64,000 nt of DNA from an archaeon (lineage in GTDB: Archaea; Nanobdellota; Nanobdellia; Woesearchaeales; GW2011-AR9). The position numbers and the translations under genes are program-made. Shown in pieces: positions 52,943 through 60,895 of this stretch (its first letter is position 1; every line of letters starts with the position of its first letter). Below the pieces are notes generated by a model. The model was not told the DNA's origin, made no database searches, and was given only the letters and a program-made list of their open reading frames with translations. Where the stretch lies: assembly GCA_018697095.1 (NCBI GenBank), contig JABHSG010000004.1, positions 1-64,000 of the forward strand, written 5' to 3'.

Positions 52943-53202
52943 GTTGCGTAAGTGACTTTGCTGCATGGGGGTGCAAACAATGAAACATAGCTTTCTGGGG
53001 TTTGAAGAGGTAATGGCTCAAAAGGCCTTACCTATAGAAGAGTACATAGCGCATCAAAGCACTTTATTTGACCGCGAGAAACACTTCCACGAGTTTTGAT
53101 AGAACTAAGAAGCTACTAATAATCTAGTGGCCTAATGAAGAAACAAAACACTAACATGTAGAGTTGGGAATAAAAAAGAAGATATTATATACCTTCTTTT
53201 TT
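52943..53202 (+). ncRNA. Candidate structured non-coding RNA
   Basis: A 450-bp space without a gene. TTTATATTT (52912-52920) predicts a start near 52943. Four local hairpins follow: TTTGC/GCAAA (52957-52977); AGGTAA-N-GGCT/GGCC-N-TTACCT (53008-53033); CGC-CAAA/TTTG-GCG (53050-53076); GCTACT/AGTGGC (53112-53131). It ends with AAAAAAGAAG/CTTCTTTTTT (53172-53202), a terminator-like hairpin whose loop contains the TATA box of the next gene. No reading frame of note. I looked for RNase P and SRP RNA core sequences and did not find them. Confidence 0.5.
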
Positions 53203-53215
53203 ATTTCCTTTTCTT

Positions 53216-54094
53216 ATGGGTGGTCAATTACAAATCATATCTCGCATTCTAAAATCAAACCTATCTAAAACTAAACAGCAAATCAAAGATCACCTTGGTT
53301 TATCTTTAATCTCACTATGTCTTCAACTTTTACTTATTTTAGCAGTTTCAGTAATTTTTATTGGAGCCTCACTTGACTTAAGTACTGATTTGCAAAAAAT
53401 AACTAATCCTTTAGTTCAAATAACTGATGATTACCAAAACGCTGATGAAAATGAAATTTTAAAACAAAGTGCTAAGATGTATTCTGGTTACATTTCACTA
53501 ATAAAAAATATGGTCAAGTATACCTTGCTTTCACTTGCATCCTTTTTGATATTTGGTGGGCTTTTATGGGTGACAGCTAATTTAATGCAACAGCCAAGAT
53601 CAAACACAAAACTAAATATCAAACAAGTTTTTACAAAACCAAAAATCAAGTATTTCTTTTTACTTTGGCGCAGGTTCACTGAGAGATCACTATTAGTTAT
53701 CATCCCTTATTTTGCTATTGCTATTATTACAATTGCAATTCTTGCAGAAAAAGATCTTAATACGTTTTATGCAGGTCTTACTTTTTTACTTGTTTTAGAC
53801 ATCCTTTCTGGTTATCTTTTATTTATCTCAGTCTCAATTCTTAGCCAATCTGGATGGAAGGCTTTAGCAAAGTCAATAAAATATCTAGCAATCAAGAAAG
53901 CAAAATATATTCTTATTACTGCAATTGCTACAGCAGCAGTTCTAACTGTTATTGGTTACTTACTATATCAAGTGGTTCTAGTCTCAGAAGTATTTTCATT
54001 AATGATCATCTTTGTTTTAATGCTAACAGCATCTTTGTTTTTTGCAAGGCTTTATCTAACAACTCTTATTACTGAATTTAACAAGAATAACTAG
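53216..54094 (+). CDS. Polytopic membrane protein, about six helices
   Basis: 292 residues. Helices near 30-55, 98-122, 155-178, 182-210, 235-258 and 262-285, with basic cytoplasmic loops (RFTERSLLV; GWKALAKSIKYLAIKKAKY). Similar design to the membrane protein at 9451-10407; the repeated W-K-A-L/I-x-x-S-I-K element is shared with DUF4013-like proteins. ATATTATAT 27-35 bp upstream gives a leaderless start inside the preceding terminator-like hairpin. Confidence 0.65.
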   Translation: MGGQLQIISRILKSNLSKTKQQIKDHLGLSLISLCLQLLLILAVSVIFIGASLDLSTDLQKITNPLVQITDDYQNADENEILKQSAKMYSGYISLIKNMVKYTLLSLASFLIFGGLLWVTANLMQQPRSNTKLNIKQVFTKPKIKYFFLLWRRFTERSLLVIIPYFAIAIITIAILAEKDLNTFYAGLTFLLVLDILSGYLLFISVSILSQSGWKALAKSIKYLAIKKAKYILITAIATAAVLTVIGYLLYQVVLVSEVFSLMIIFVLMLTASLFFARLYLTTLITEFNKNN

Positions 54095-54125
54095 TTCAAA
54101 ACAATTCAAAAAATGCCAAACTAAA

Positions 54126-54521
54126 ATGAAAAAAGTAATAATTGATACAAATGCCTGGCTGGCGATTATGACTCAGGGTCTTGACATCTTCTTCGCAATC
54201 GATGATGCCTGTGATTTTGAGTACGAATTGTTCACCCTTGAAGGTACAATAGATGAACTTGAAAAGATTTGTAACACTCAAAAAGGTAAAGACAAAGCAG
54301 CCGCGCAATTAGCCCTTTCAATCATTCACCAAAAAGAAGATGAAGAAGAAGTGATGATTCTTCCTTCATCAGGCAAAACCCAAAAACATGTTGACGATGA
54401 ACTTGTCAAGGAATCAAAGCAAGGAAGTATAGTCCTCACTCAAGACAAAGAACTAAAAAAACGCCTAACAAGACCATACCTTACAATCAGGCAACGTAAT
54501 TACATTATTCTAGTAAAATAA
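54126..54521 (+). CDS. PIN-domain nuclease, Fcf1/Utp24-like
   Basis: 131 residues. Acidic active-site set: VIIDTNAWL (D7), the Glu of TIDELEKI, DDELVKES and VLTQDKELKKRL; the end TIRQRNYIILV is typical of the archaeal Fcf1/Nob1-like PIN family, which cuts pre-rRNA at an early site. Single-domain, normal length. It follows the membrane protein gene by 31 bp and may be co-transcribed. No antitoxin partner is adjacent, which favours an RNA-processing role over VapC. Confidence 0.8.
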   Translation: MKKVIIDTNAWLAIMTQGLDIFFAIDDACDFEYELFTLEGTIDELEKICNTQKGKDKAAAQLALSIIHQKEDEEEVMILPSSGKTQKHVDDELVKESKQGSIVLTQDKELKKRLTRPYLTIRQRNYIILVK

Positions 54522-54566
54522 ATTTTATTATCATTCTCTTTTTTAAGTATATTATCTTGCAAAAAA

Positions 54567-54598
54567 GCGCGCCTTGGTCACTTTTGACCGTAGCGCGC
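54567..54598. terminator. GC-rich hairpin terminator
   Basis: GCGCGC pairs with GCGCGC and GGTCA with TGACC inside, with a three-base internal loop; T-rich on the right, A-rich on the left. Between the PIN and alaX genes, same direction. Confidence 0.6.
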
Positions 54599-54665
54599 CA
54601 TTTTTAGTTAGATTTAACCTTGCACTGCCACAGGTTTTATATCAAAAGCACTATTCATCAATCCC

Positions 54666-55337
54666 ATGGTAAAAAAACTATTCTGGGAAAATCCTTTGCA
54701 AGATACTTGCACAGCTAAGGTAACTAGTATTACAAAAAATGTAAATAACGAAAACACAACATTTGTAATACAATTGGACCAGACCATTTTCTACGCTTTT
54801 TCTGGCGGCCAAGCTAGTGATCAAGGTACCATGAACAATCTAAATGTTAAAACAGCAACTAAAGTAGGAAATGATATCCATTACGAATTAGAATCAGAAC
54901 CTGATTTCAAAGTAGGCGATTCTGTAGAAATTAAAATAGACTTAGCAAGACGTAAGAATCTTATGCGCCTTCACTGCGCAGCTCACGTAGTATGTTTTTT
55001 GTTTGAAGATATGACTGGCCTTGCGCCTGGTGATGCGATAGGTTCAAGTGTCGATCCACACAAGGCAAGACTAGATTACAAATATCCACAAAATATCTCT
55101 CATGTTTTTGAAGAGCTAACTAAAAAAGCAAATGAAGTCTTCGCAAAAAACCATCCAATAGAAACTTTTGCAAACAAAGATGATCCAAATAGGCGAGAGT
55201 GGGAATGCAAAAGTCTAAATCAAGCATGCCCCTGTGCTGGAACCCATGTTTCAAATACAAACCAAATTGGCAAAATCAAACTTAAACGTAAAAACACAGG
55301 TTCAGGCAAAGAAAGAATTGAGATAATGCTTGCGTAA
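54666..55337 (+). CDS. alaX: Alanyl-tRNA editing protein AlaX
   Basis: 223 residues. Removes Ser or Gly wrongly attached to tRNA-Ala. Zinc ligands: HCAAH (the HxxxH motif, near residue 103) and CPCAGTH (CxxxH, near 196). FSGGQASDQGT is the N-terminal glycine-rich motif, and KRKNTGSGKERIEI the end of the editing domain. The size suggests the AlaX-M class. TTTTATATC 23-30 bp upstream gives a leaderless start. Confidence 0.93.
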   Translation: MVKKLFWENPLQDTCTAKVTSITKNVNNENTTFVIQLDQTIFYAFSGGQASDQGTMNNLNVKTATKVGNDIHYELESEPDFKVGDSVEIKIDLARRKNLMRLHCAAHVVCFLFEDMTGLAPGDAIGSSVDPHKARLDYKYPQNISHVFEELTKKANEVFAKNHPIETFANKDDPNRREWECKSLNQACPCAGTHVSNTNQIGKIKLKRKNTGSGKERIEIMLA

Positions 55338-55456
55338 TTGCTTTTTCATTATTTTTCATTATTAATGTAGTTAAGCATGGTTTTACTTTCAGATAATAGA
55401 AAGTTATAATAACCAAAAAATTACAATTTCTTCTATAAATTAAAAAGAGGACTAAA

Positions 55457-55951
55457 ATGGAACTAAAAAAATTATTATTATTAGCATTTCTTACACTTTC
55501 TGTATTTCTAGTTGTTGCATGTGCAGCACCAGTTGAAGAAGCAGAAGTTGCAGAAGTAGTTGATGAAGTAGAAGCAGAAGAATCAATGGATGAAGAAGCT
55601 GTTGAAGATATGGAAGAAGCAGAAGAATCAATGGATGAAGCTGATATGGAAGAAGTGATGGTTGTTTCTGAAGGAGACATTATCGTTTATGGCCCAGAAG
55701 GATTTAATACTGACTCATACACTGTAGGTCTTGGAGAATCCGTAACTTTTGTTAACATGCATGTTGGTGGAAAGAACGTAAATGACGAAATCTCATTAAC
55801 TTTTCAAAACCCAAATAACAGACGTAATTTTATCACCTCTGATGAATTTATGTACGGAGAAGCAACTTCTATCACTTTTGATGAAGCTGGAGTTTGGACT
55901 GGTTGGACAGTTGAGTATGGTATTCAATTAGAAGTTACAGTTACTGGATAA
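55457..55951 (+). CDS. Lipoprotein with cupredoxin-like domain
   Basis: 164 residues. Signal ending in VVACAAP (lipobox Cys near 22). A 45-residue linker of Glu, Asp, Val and Met (AEESMDEEAVEDMEEAEESM) precedes a beta-sandwich: GFNTDSYTVGLGESVTFVNMHVGG, ITFDEAGVWTGWTVEYG, LEVTVTG. The strand order fits a cupredoxin, but the usual C-x-H-M copper ligands are missing, so copper binding is doubtful. GAGG before the ATG. Extracellular. Confidence 0.65.
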   Translation: MELKKLLLLAFLTLSVFLVVACAAPVEEAEVAEVVDEVEAEESMDEEAVEDMEEAEESMDEADMEEVMVVSEGDIIVYGPEGFNTDSYTVGLGESVTFVNMHVGGKNVNDEISLTFQNPNNRRNFITSDEFMYGEATSITFDEAGVWTGWTVEYGIQLEVTVTG

Positions 55952-56040
55952 TCCAAGTAACACTTTTTTTTTATTTTTATTTTTTATTCTTTTTCTAAAT
56001 TTAATCTCTTAGGACAAATTAATATCTAATTTTTCTCATT

Positions 56041-57387
56041 CTATTCATAAAATAATAACTCATCGCAAGTTTCGCCTTTCTCTTCGTACGCTTTTTTCTT
56101 AGCATGCAATTCATCAGGGAAACGCTGTTGGTCCTTAACTCCTTCAACTACTCCTTTCTCTTGTGCATGCGCATATTTGTAATCTTTGCCATAACCTAAA
56201 TCCTTCATCAGAGAAGTCACTCCATTACGAATCACGTGTGGGACTGGCAGTGCTCCAGTTTCTTTAATCAATTTCCGAGCTTTTCCTACAGCAACATAAG
56301 CTGAATTACTTTTAGGAGCTTTTGCCAAATACACTGCTAACTGAATAAGTGCACAATCACATTCAGGATAGCCAAGGAACATCACAGTTTCTTTAACGCT
56401 AATAGCAAGTGCCAATGCCCCAACATCAGCGTTGCCAATATCCTCTGAAGCAAAACGAATCATCCTACGCACAATATACTTTGGATCTTCTCCACTTTCA
56501 ACCATACGCATGCACCAATATACTGATGCCTGAACATCTGAGTCACGCATACTTTTGTGAAGTGCAGAAATAATATTGTAATGTTCCTCTCCATTTTTGT
56601 CATAATGCAAATGCGTTTTCTGAACAGCACTTTTAACTAATTCAGAACTAACAACTTTACTACTACTACTATCACTAACTCGACTTTCACTAACGCCACC
56701 CATACTACTTTCACTATCTACTTCGCTAGCCAACGAAACACTCAATTCCAAAATATTCAAACACGACCTGGCATCACCATCAGCAAGTCCAGCAATTAAC
56801 CGTTTAACTTCTAAACTAATCTCTACCTTCAATCCCCCTAGTCCATTTAAATTATCTAAAAGAGCATTATCAATCAAAGCAATCAAATCCTCAGTACTTA
56901 ACTTTCCAAGAACAAACACGCGCGAGCGAGAAAGCAAAGCAGAATTAACTTCAAAACTAGGGTTTTCTGTAGTTGCTCCAACAAGTGTTATTGTCCCTTT
57001 CTCTACAAATGGCAAAAGCGCATCTTGTTGCGCTTTATTGAAACGATGGATCTCATCCAAAAACAAAAGTATTCTCTTCCCCATCAATCTGCCACGATTC
57101 ACAGCAGCAATAATATCTTTTTTCCCAGCATTAACTGCAGATAGTTCAACGTATTCATAACCAGAAAGTTTCGCCATCATCCTAGCAAGCGTAGTTTTAC
57201 CACAACCTGGCGGCCCCCACAAAATAATTGATGTAGGAAGTCTGCCTGCAGCCAAGAGCTTTCGTAGTGGCCTACCAGAACCAACAACATCTTCTTGCCC
57301 AACAAACCCAGATAATGAATCAGGGCGCATACGATACGCTAGCGGCGCCAACTTCTCAGAACTTTTACCTCTTACTCCTTCATTCAT
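56041..57387 (-). CDS. rarA: AAA+ ATPase RarA/MgsA
   Basis: 448 residues. Acts on stalled replication forks. Starts with PLAYRMRPDSLSGFVGQEDVV; Walker A IILWGPPGCGKTTLARM, Walker B ILLFLDEIHRFNKAQQD, sensor 1 LVGATTENPSFEVNSALLSR, and the C-terminal RarA tetramerisation domain (LHKSMRDSDVQASVYWCMRMVESGEDPKYIVRRM, AKAPKSNSAYVAV). A Ser-rich insert (about residues 222-250) is unusual. Its promoter carries CACTGGTCAA-N13-TTATA, shared with the BRO-N and ORF6N genes. RarA is mostly bacterial/eukaryotic, so transfer is possible. Confidence 0.93.
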   Translation of the reverse strand: MNEGVRGKSSEKLAPLAYRMRPDSLSGFVGQEDVVGSGRPLRKLLAAGRLPTSIILWGPPGCGKTTLARMMAKLSGYEYVELSAVNAGKKDIIAAVNRGRLMGKRILLFLDEIHRFNKAQQDALLPFVEKGTITLVGATTENPSFEVNSALLSRSRVFVLGKLSTEDLIALIDNALLDNLNGLGGLKVEISLEVKRLIAGLADGDARSCLNILELSVSLASEVDSESSMGGVSESRVSDSSSSKVVSSELVKSAVQKTHLHYDKNGEEHYNIISALHKSMRDSDVQASVYWCMRMVESGEDPKYIVRRMIRFASEDIGNADVGALALAISVKETVMFLGYPECDCALIQLAVYLAKAPKSNSAYVAVGKARKLIKETGALPVPHVIRNGVTSLMKDLGYGKDYKYAHAQEKGVVEGVKDQQRFPDELHAKKKAYEEKGETCDELLFYE

Positions 57388-57412
57388 AAACTAATTCACA
57401 GAATTACTAATT

Positions 57413-57440
57413 TATAAGGATTTACAGAACTTGACCAGTG
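57413..57440 (-). promoter_or_regulatory. Regulon-type promoter of rarA
   Basis: On the minus strand CACTGGTCAA (57440-57431), 13 bp, TTATA (57417-57413), ATG at 57387 about 28 bp later. Unlike the others it lacks the additional CCACT upstream. Confidence 0.7.
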
Positions 57441-57519
57441 GCCTTAATTAATCTCTTCATCCTTGGTGTGAACTACATACCCACAACTCTTGATATACTT
57501 TACTCGATCCTACTTTCTT

Positions 57520-58011
57520 ATGACAAATGAAATGGCTGAATTAGGAAAACTTTTGTGTAATAATATCATTGCTTATATGGATGCTATTGATGTTGAATCA
57601 GTTACCTATGCTGATCTTCCAACAACACTAATGTTAGTAGCGCAATATGGGACACCAGATAGGCCACATCATACAAAAAGGGTTCCTCTTAGAACAGCAC
57701 AGTTAGCAATCAATGTTAGTTTAAATCCAATGCAAGCCTATAATGTTGTAGAAACTTGGGCAGCAGGTGAAGTTCATTCTGGCAGAGCAATTCAGCGTGG
57801 TGATTTAGATCATCTTTTAGGGACTATGGAATCAAGGTATCATGAAAGACAAAGTGAAACTTCTTTTGCAAATGGCGAAGGTCCAGGACAAAAAACAATC
57901 GGTCAACTAAGAAGAGCTAGTTCCGATATGGCTGGAGTTTACAGAAACTTATTCAAAACAGATTTCCAAAGAATCATAGGAAGCAATGAATGGTATTCAA
58001 GCGACATATAA
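57520..58011 (+). CDS. Hypothetical helical protein, 163 residues
   Basis: Start at MTNEMAELG (57520): GATATACTT lies 20-28 bp before, so the in-frame extension to 57490 overlaps the promoter. Mainly helical, soluble; RTAQLAINVSLNPMQAYNVVETW is the most regular segment. Not recognised. Confidence 0.5.
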   Translation: MTNEMAELGKLLCNNIIAYMDAIDVESVTYADLPTTLMLVAQYGTPDRPHHTKRVPLRTAQLAINVSLNPMQAYNVVETWAAGEVHSGRAIQRGDLDHLLGTMESRYHERQSETSFANGEGPGQKTIGQLRRASSDMAGVYRNLFKTDFQRIIGSNEWYSSDI

Positions 58012-58079
58012 AACAACTAATAATGAAATATCAATCAGAATCATTTAAAAATATAATCAGTAAATCACAGGTAGTCAAC

Positions 58080-58221
58080 TGATATTGGCCCGGGTTAGGA
58101 GGATGCATAAAAATGAAATCATTTTTTGCACTCATATTTTATGAGTTACAACCTAGAATATTAAATTTCTAAAAACACCTAGTTTGCTCAAACAGCAAAC
58201 GCTAACAATAGGTAATTCAAA
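58080..58221 (+). other. Long, probably structured leader or small RNA
   Basis: AAAATATAATC near 58050 predicts transcription from about 58080, 140 nt before the next gene, in a genome where most transcripts are leaderless. It contains CATAAAAATGA/TCATATTTTATG as a hairpin (58114-58153), then ACCTA/TAGGT around GTTTGCT/AGCAAAC (58178-58214). GGAGGATGCATAAAAATG could start only a 19-codon frame. Confidence 0.4.
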
Positions 58222-58695
58222 ATGACAAGAAACTGGAAAAGTATTGTAGATGATGGTACAGACTTAGAATCACTTAGGCAACCAAGAGATTATCGCCTTC
58301 CAATTGGACTGGCCACACTTGCAGTAGTTGGTTTAGGAATATTATATTTTAATTCTTCTGGAGGAGAATCTGGTATTGGCACAAATGATTATGTAATTAA
58401 AGTTGCAGACAAATGGACTGAAAGTACTGATGGTGCATCAAAAAGAAGAGTAACAGCTAATATTGCTGAGGTATTAGCTGGATCTAATGATATCCGCAGG
58501 GGAAGTTCAAGAACAACATTTCGTGTCGCTGACGATGTTCCTCATGGACACTTCACTTCTGAAATCGTGTATGGATCACTTACTCAGGATAATTGTTATA
58601 AAATTAAGACTGTGGGAAAATTAGACAATTCAACTAAGTTATTCCCAAATATTATTGAGGCAACAGCAGTTTCTTGTGATGGGTATAATCCGTAA
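58222..58695 (+). CDS. Single-pass membrane-anchored protein, 157 residues
   Basis: Residues 1-28 are polar, 29-45 (LPIGLATLAVVGLGILYFNSS) form one helix, and the rest is a beta-rich outside domain (DYVIKVADKW, RVTANIAEVL, RTTFRVADDV, ENCY-like QDNCYKI) with two Cys that may pair. No family recognised. Preceded by a long leader rather than a leaderless promoter. Confidence 0.55.
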   Translation: MTRNWKSIVDDGTDLESLRQPRDYRLPIGLATLAVVGLGILYFNSSGGESGIGTNDYVIKVADKWTESTDGASKRRVTANIAEVLAGSNDIRRGSSRTTFRVADDVPHGHFTSEIVYGSLTQDNCYKIKTVGKLDNSTKLFPNIIEATAVSCDGYNP

Positions 58696-58793
58696 GCGCC
58701 AAACTAATTTTTTTATTTTCTTATTCACTTCCCACAATTAACTCACCAATTACTACGCATCTTTAAAACTAAATTCTTTGCATTTTTACTTTT

Positions 58794-59462
58794 ATGAGAA
58801 TGAAAGATATTCCTTGGTTTAACCGGCCATGGACAAAAATGAGACGAGCTGGAATTGAAAGCCTGGATGACGCTGAACTACTTGCACTTATTTTCAAAGG
58901 TGGCACAAAAGAATTAAACGCATTAGAACTTGCTAACACTCTTCTAAAACAATACAATTTTCACAAACTTTCTGAAGTTCCAACAAAGAAATTACAATCC
59001 CTACTAAATGACGACGAGATCAAAGCTTTTCAAATAAAAGCAGTAGCAGAAGTATGTCGTAGACACAGCAAGTTAATGAATAAAGGTTACAATACTACAA
59101 TTGAGACTGCTAGTGACATCCACAGATTTTACAAAGATGATTTGGAAAACAAAAAACGTGAACACCTTTATGCGCTTCTTCTTGACGCAAAAAATAAAGT
59201 CATAAAAAGCGAACTAATCTCTGTAGGAACTCTAACTCAAAGTTTCGCACATCCTCGTGAAGTTTTCAGAGCAGCTATTCAAAATGCAGCACACACAATA
59301 ATACTTGTGCACAATCATCCAAGTGGCGACCCAAGCCCCTCAACCCATGATATTAAAATTACTAAAAAAGTTATGAGAGCTGGAGAGATGATAGGTATCA
59401 AAGTACTTGATCACGTAATTATCGGAAACAATTCTTACTGGAGCTTTTTAGAAAAAGAGTGA
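58794..59462 (+). CDS. radC: RadC-like JAB-domain protein
   Basis: 222 residues. N-terminal helix-hairpin-helix region (MKDIPWFNRPWTKMRRAGIESLDDAELLALIF) and a C-terminal MPN/JAB domain with the full metal motif H173-N-H175-P-S-G-D-P-S-P-S183-T-H-D186 (HxHx7Sx2D). REVFRAAIQNAAHTIILVHNHPSGDPSPS is the RadC signature. RadC is typical of bacteria and their mobile elements; its role in repair is uncertain. CTTTAAAACT about 28 bp upstream gives a leaderless start; it lacks the CACTGGTCAA element. Confidence 0.9.
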   Translation: MRMKDIPWFNRPWTKMRRAGIESLDDAELLALIFKGGTKELNALELANTLLKQYNFHKLSEVPTKKLQSLLNDDEIKAFQIKAVAEVCRRHSKLMNKGYNTTIETASDIHRFYKDDLENKKREHLYALLLDAKNKVIKSELISVGTLTQSFAHPREVFRAAIQNAAHTIILVHNHPSGDPSPSTHDIKITKKVMRAGEMIGIKVLDHVIIGNNSYWSFLEKE

Positions 59463-59507
59463 CTGAGGAGTTTTTAGTGAATAAATCTTGATTCTTTAGT
59501 TCGGTTT

Positions 59508-59586
59508 GCATTACCAACAAAAAGGCACATTCTTACTTACTTTGTTTCCTTTACCAACCACGTTGGCATTGCCAACAGAAAGGCTT
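59508..59586. promoter_or_regulatory. Repeated CCAAC elements before the HEPN-MNT pair
   Basis: GCATTACCAACAAAAAGGCA (59508-59527) and GCATTGCCAACAGAAAGGCT (59566-59585) are close direct repeats; between them CCAAC-CAC-GTTGG (59554-59566) is an inverted repeat. They end at the TATA-like CTTAAAAAG (59583-59591), 27 bp before the ATG. Suggests a multi-site operator. Confidence 0.55.
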
Positions 59587-59617
59587 AAAAAGCGCTGATC
59601 TGTTAACTATATCAACA

Positions 59618-59950
59618 ATGCAAGAAGAACTTATTCAAAATGTAAAACAATTTTTTAATTCAGCAGAATTAGTAAACCAAAATAATGATCCGACTTCAGC
59701 TACTATGCTTTATTTCAAAGCTCTTTTTGTACTTTTGGATGTAGCGCTTCTAAGGGTTTGTAACAAAACCCCAAAAGATCATACTCAAAGATTCAAACTT
59801 CTAAAACAATATCTCCCAGAAGACTATAATCTGCTTGACAGATATTTTACTATCTATAGGAGCACATATTCGACTACAATTTCAACTGAAACAGTAAAAG
59901 AGATTCAAAACTATGTTAAACAGCAAATTAAAAAACATCTTGGAAATTAA
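59618..59950 (+). CDS. HEPN-domain protein
   Basis: 110 residues, all helical. SATMLYFKALFVLLDVALLRV and FTIYRSTYSTTISTETVKEIQNYVKQQI match the small HEPN proteins that pair with nucleotidyltransferases; the R-x-x-Y element stands at the usual catalytic site. Its 3' end overlaps the MNT gene by 38 bases, and both share the operator-like region upstream. Toxin or RNA-binding partner role is inferred. Confidence 0.7.
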   Translation: MQEELIQNVKQFFNSAELVNQNNDPTSATMLYFKALFVLLDVALLRVCNKTPKDHTQRFKLLKQYLPEDYNLLDRYFTIYRSTYSTTISTETVKEIQNYVKQQIKKHLGN

Positions 59951-60503
59951 GGCAAAAACCTTTTACAAAAAAAATCAAGAAAAAATCCTTGACATTTTAC
60001 TATTTGGTTCTATAGTCAAAGGAAAATCCAAACCAAATGACATTGATCTTCTTTTAATCTTCACAAATAAAGTAGATTACAAAGTTTTACAAGAATTCAC
60101 AAAAATTCTAACTTCAAACGATCTAACTATCCCAATTGAAGTTACTGGAAAAACTTATTTAGAAATACAAAAAACTTCATTTCGTGCACGCGAAGCAGTT
60201 TTAGGCGAATCTTATAGTTTAATACAAAAAAATTTTTTAGCACAAGGTTTTGGTTACAAACCTCAAGTTCTTTTCATCTATTCTCTTAAGGGAAAAACCA
60301 AATCTCAAAGAATGCGCTTTTATTATAGTTTACATGGCAGAGGAAAAAATGAAGGTATGCTTGAAAAATTAAGTTCTCAAAAGCTAACAGATACTGTTTT
60401 GTCATGTCCTTCGCAAAGTAGAGATGAAATGATTGAATATTTAGGTTCTTGGCAAATTGAATTTACAGAGATACCAATACTTATGTCTCAAAGATTTACA
60501 TAA
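59913..60503 (+). CDS. MNT nucleotidyltransferase, partner of HEPN
   Basis: 196 residues. DILLFGSIVKGKSKPNDIDLLLIF contains G32-S33 and D43-I-D45 of the minimal nucleotidyltransferase fold. The C-terminal 100 residues (FIYSLKGKTKSQRMRFYYSLHGRGKNEGML) are basic and might bind nucleic acid; they are longer than in the smallest MNT antitoxins. Overlaps the HEPN gene, here in the order HEPN-MNT, opposite to the pair at 15593-16609. Confidence 0.8.
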   Translation: MLNSKLKNILEIKAKTFYKKNQEKILDILLFGSIVKGKSKPNDIDLLLIFTNKVDYKVLQEFTKILTSNDLTIPIEVTGKTYLEIQKTSFRAREAVLGESYSLIQKNFLAQGFGYKPQVLFIYSLKGKTKSQRMRFYYSLHGRGKNEGMLEKLSSQKLTDTVLSCPSQSRDEMIEYLGSWQIEFTEIPILMSQRFT

Positions 60504-60538
60504 AAGCTTAAATCATACCATTGATTTTTATCATCAAC

Positions 60539-60895
60539 ATGAACTTACTCCAAAATCAACCAAATCCACTTCTACATGTATTTGTTTGTGTTAACGATAG
60601 GACACTCAAGAACAAACAGCAAAAACAAAATAATCCTAGCTATCAATGCATGCAGTCTTGCGGACAAACAATTACAAAAGAAACTGTCAAAGAAGTAAAG
60701 TCATGGATTATGCAAAACTCTTTAACTCACAAAGTTCTAATTACAAAAACAAAATGTCTTGGTGTTTGTCCTAAAACTGGAGGAGTGATTGTAATCTACG
60801 GCTCAAAAAACAAGCAAACTCAAAAAGGAATTTGGCACACAAACATAAAAAACAAAAAAGATATTATCACTGCAATCAAAAAGCAACTGTTCTAA
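60539..60895 (+). CDS. Thioredoxin-like [2Fe-2S] ferredoxin
   Basis: 118 residues from the ATG at 60539 (GCTTAAATC 26-34 bp upstream; leaderless). LLHVFVCVNDRT, YQCMQSCGQTI and KCLGVCPKTGGVIVIYG give the four cysteine ligands of the thioredoxin-fold [2Fe-2S] family (NuoE/Fd2-like). The C-terminus WHTNIKNKKDIITAIKKQL is the standard last helix. Single-domain electron carrier. Its stop overlaps the convergent gene by 4 bases. Confidence 0.85.
   Translation: MNLLQNQPNPLLHVFVCVNDRTLKNKQQKQNNPSYQCMQSCGQTITKETVKEVKSWIMQNSLTHKVLITKTKCLGVCPKTGGVIVIYGSKNKQTQKGIWHTNIKNKKDIITAIKKQLF

Noticed and set aside
52943-53202. RNase P RNA or SRP RNA
   Set aside because: Neither the RNase P core (GAGGAAAGTCC-like and ACAGAA-like parts) nor the SRP helix 8 sequences could be found, so the RNA is left unclassified.
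55330-55680. Minus-strand Ser-rich frame opposite the lipoprotein gene
   Set aside because: Antisense to the Glu/Asp linker; the plus strand has a signal peptide, lipobox and ribosome site.
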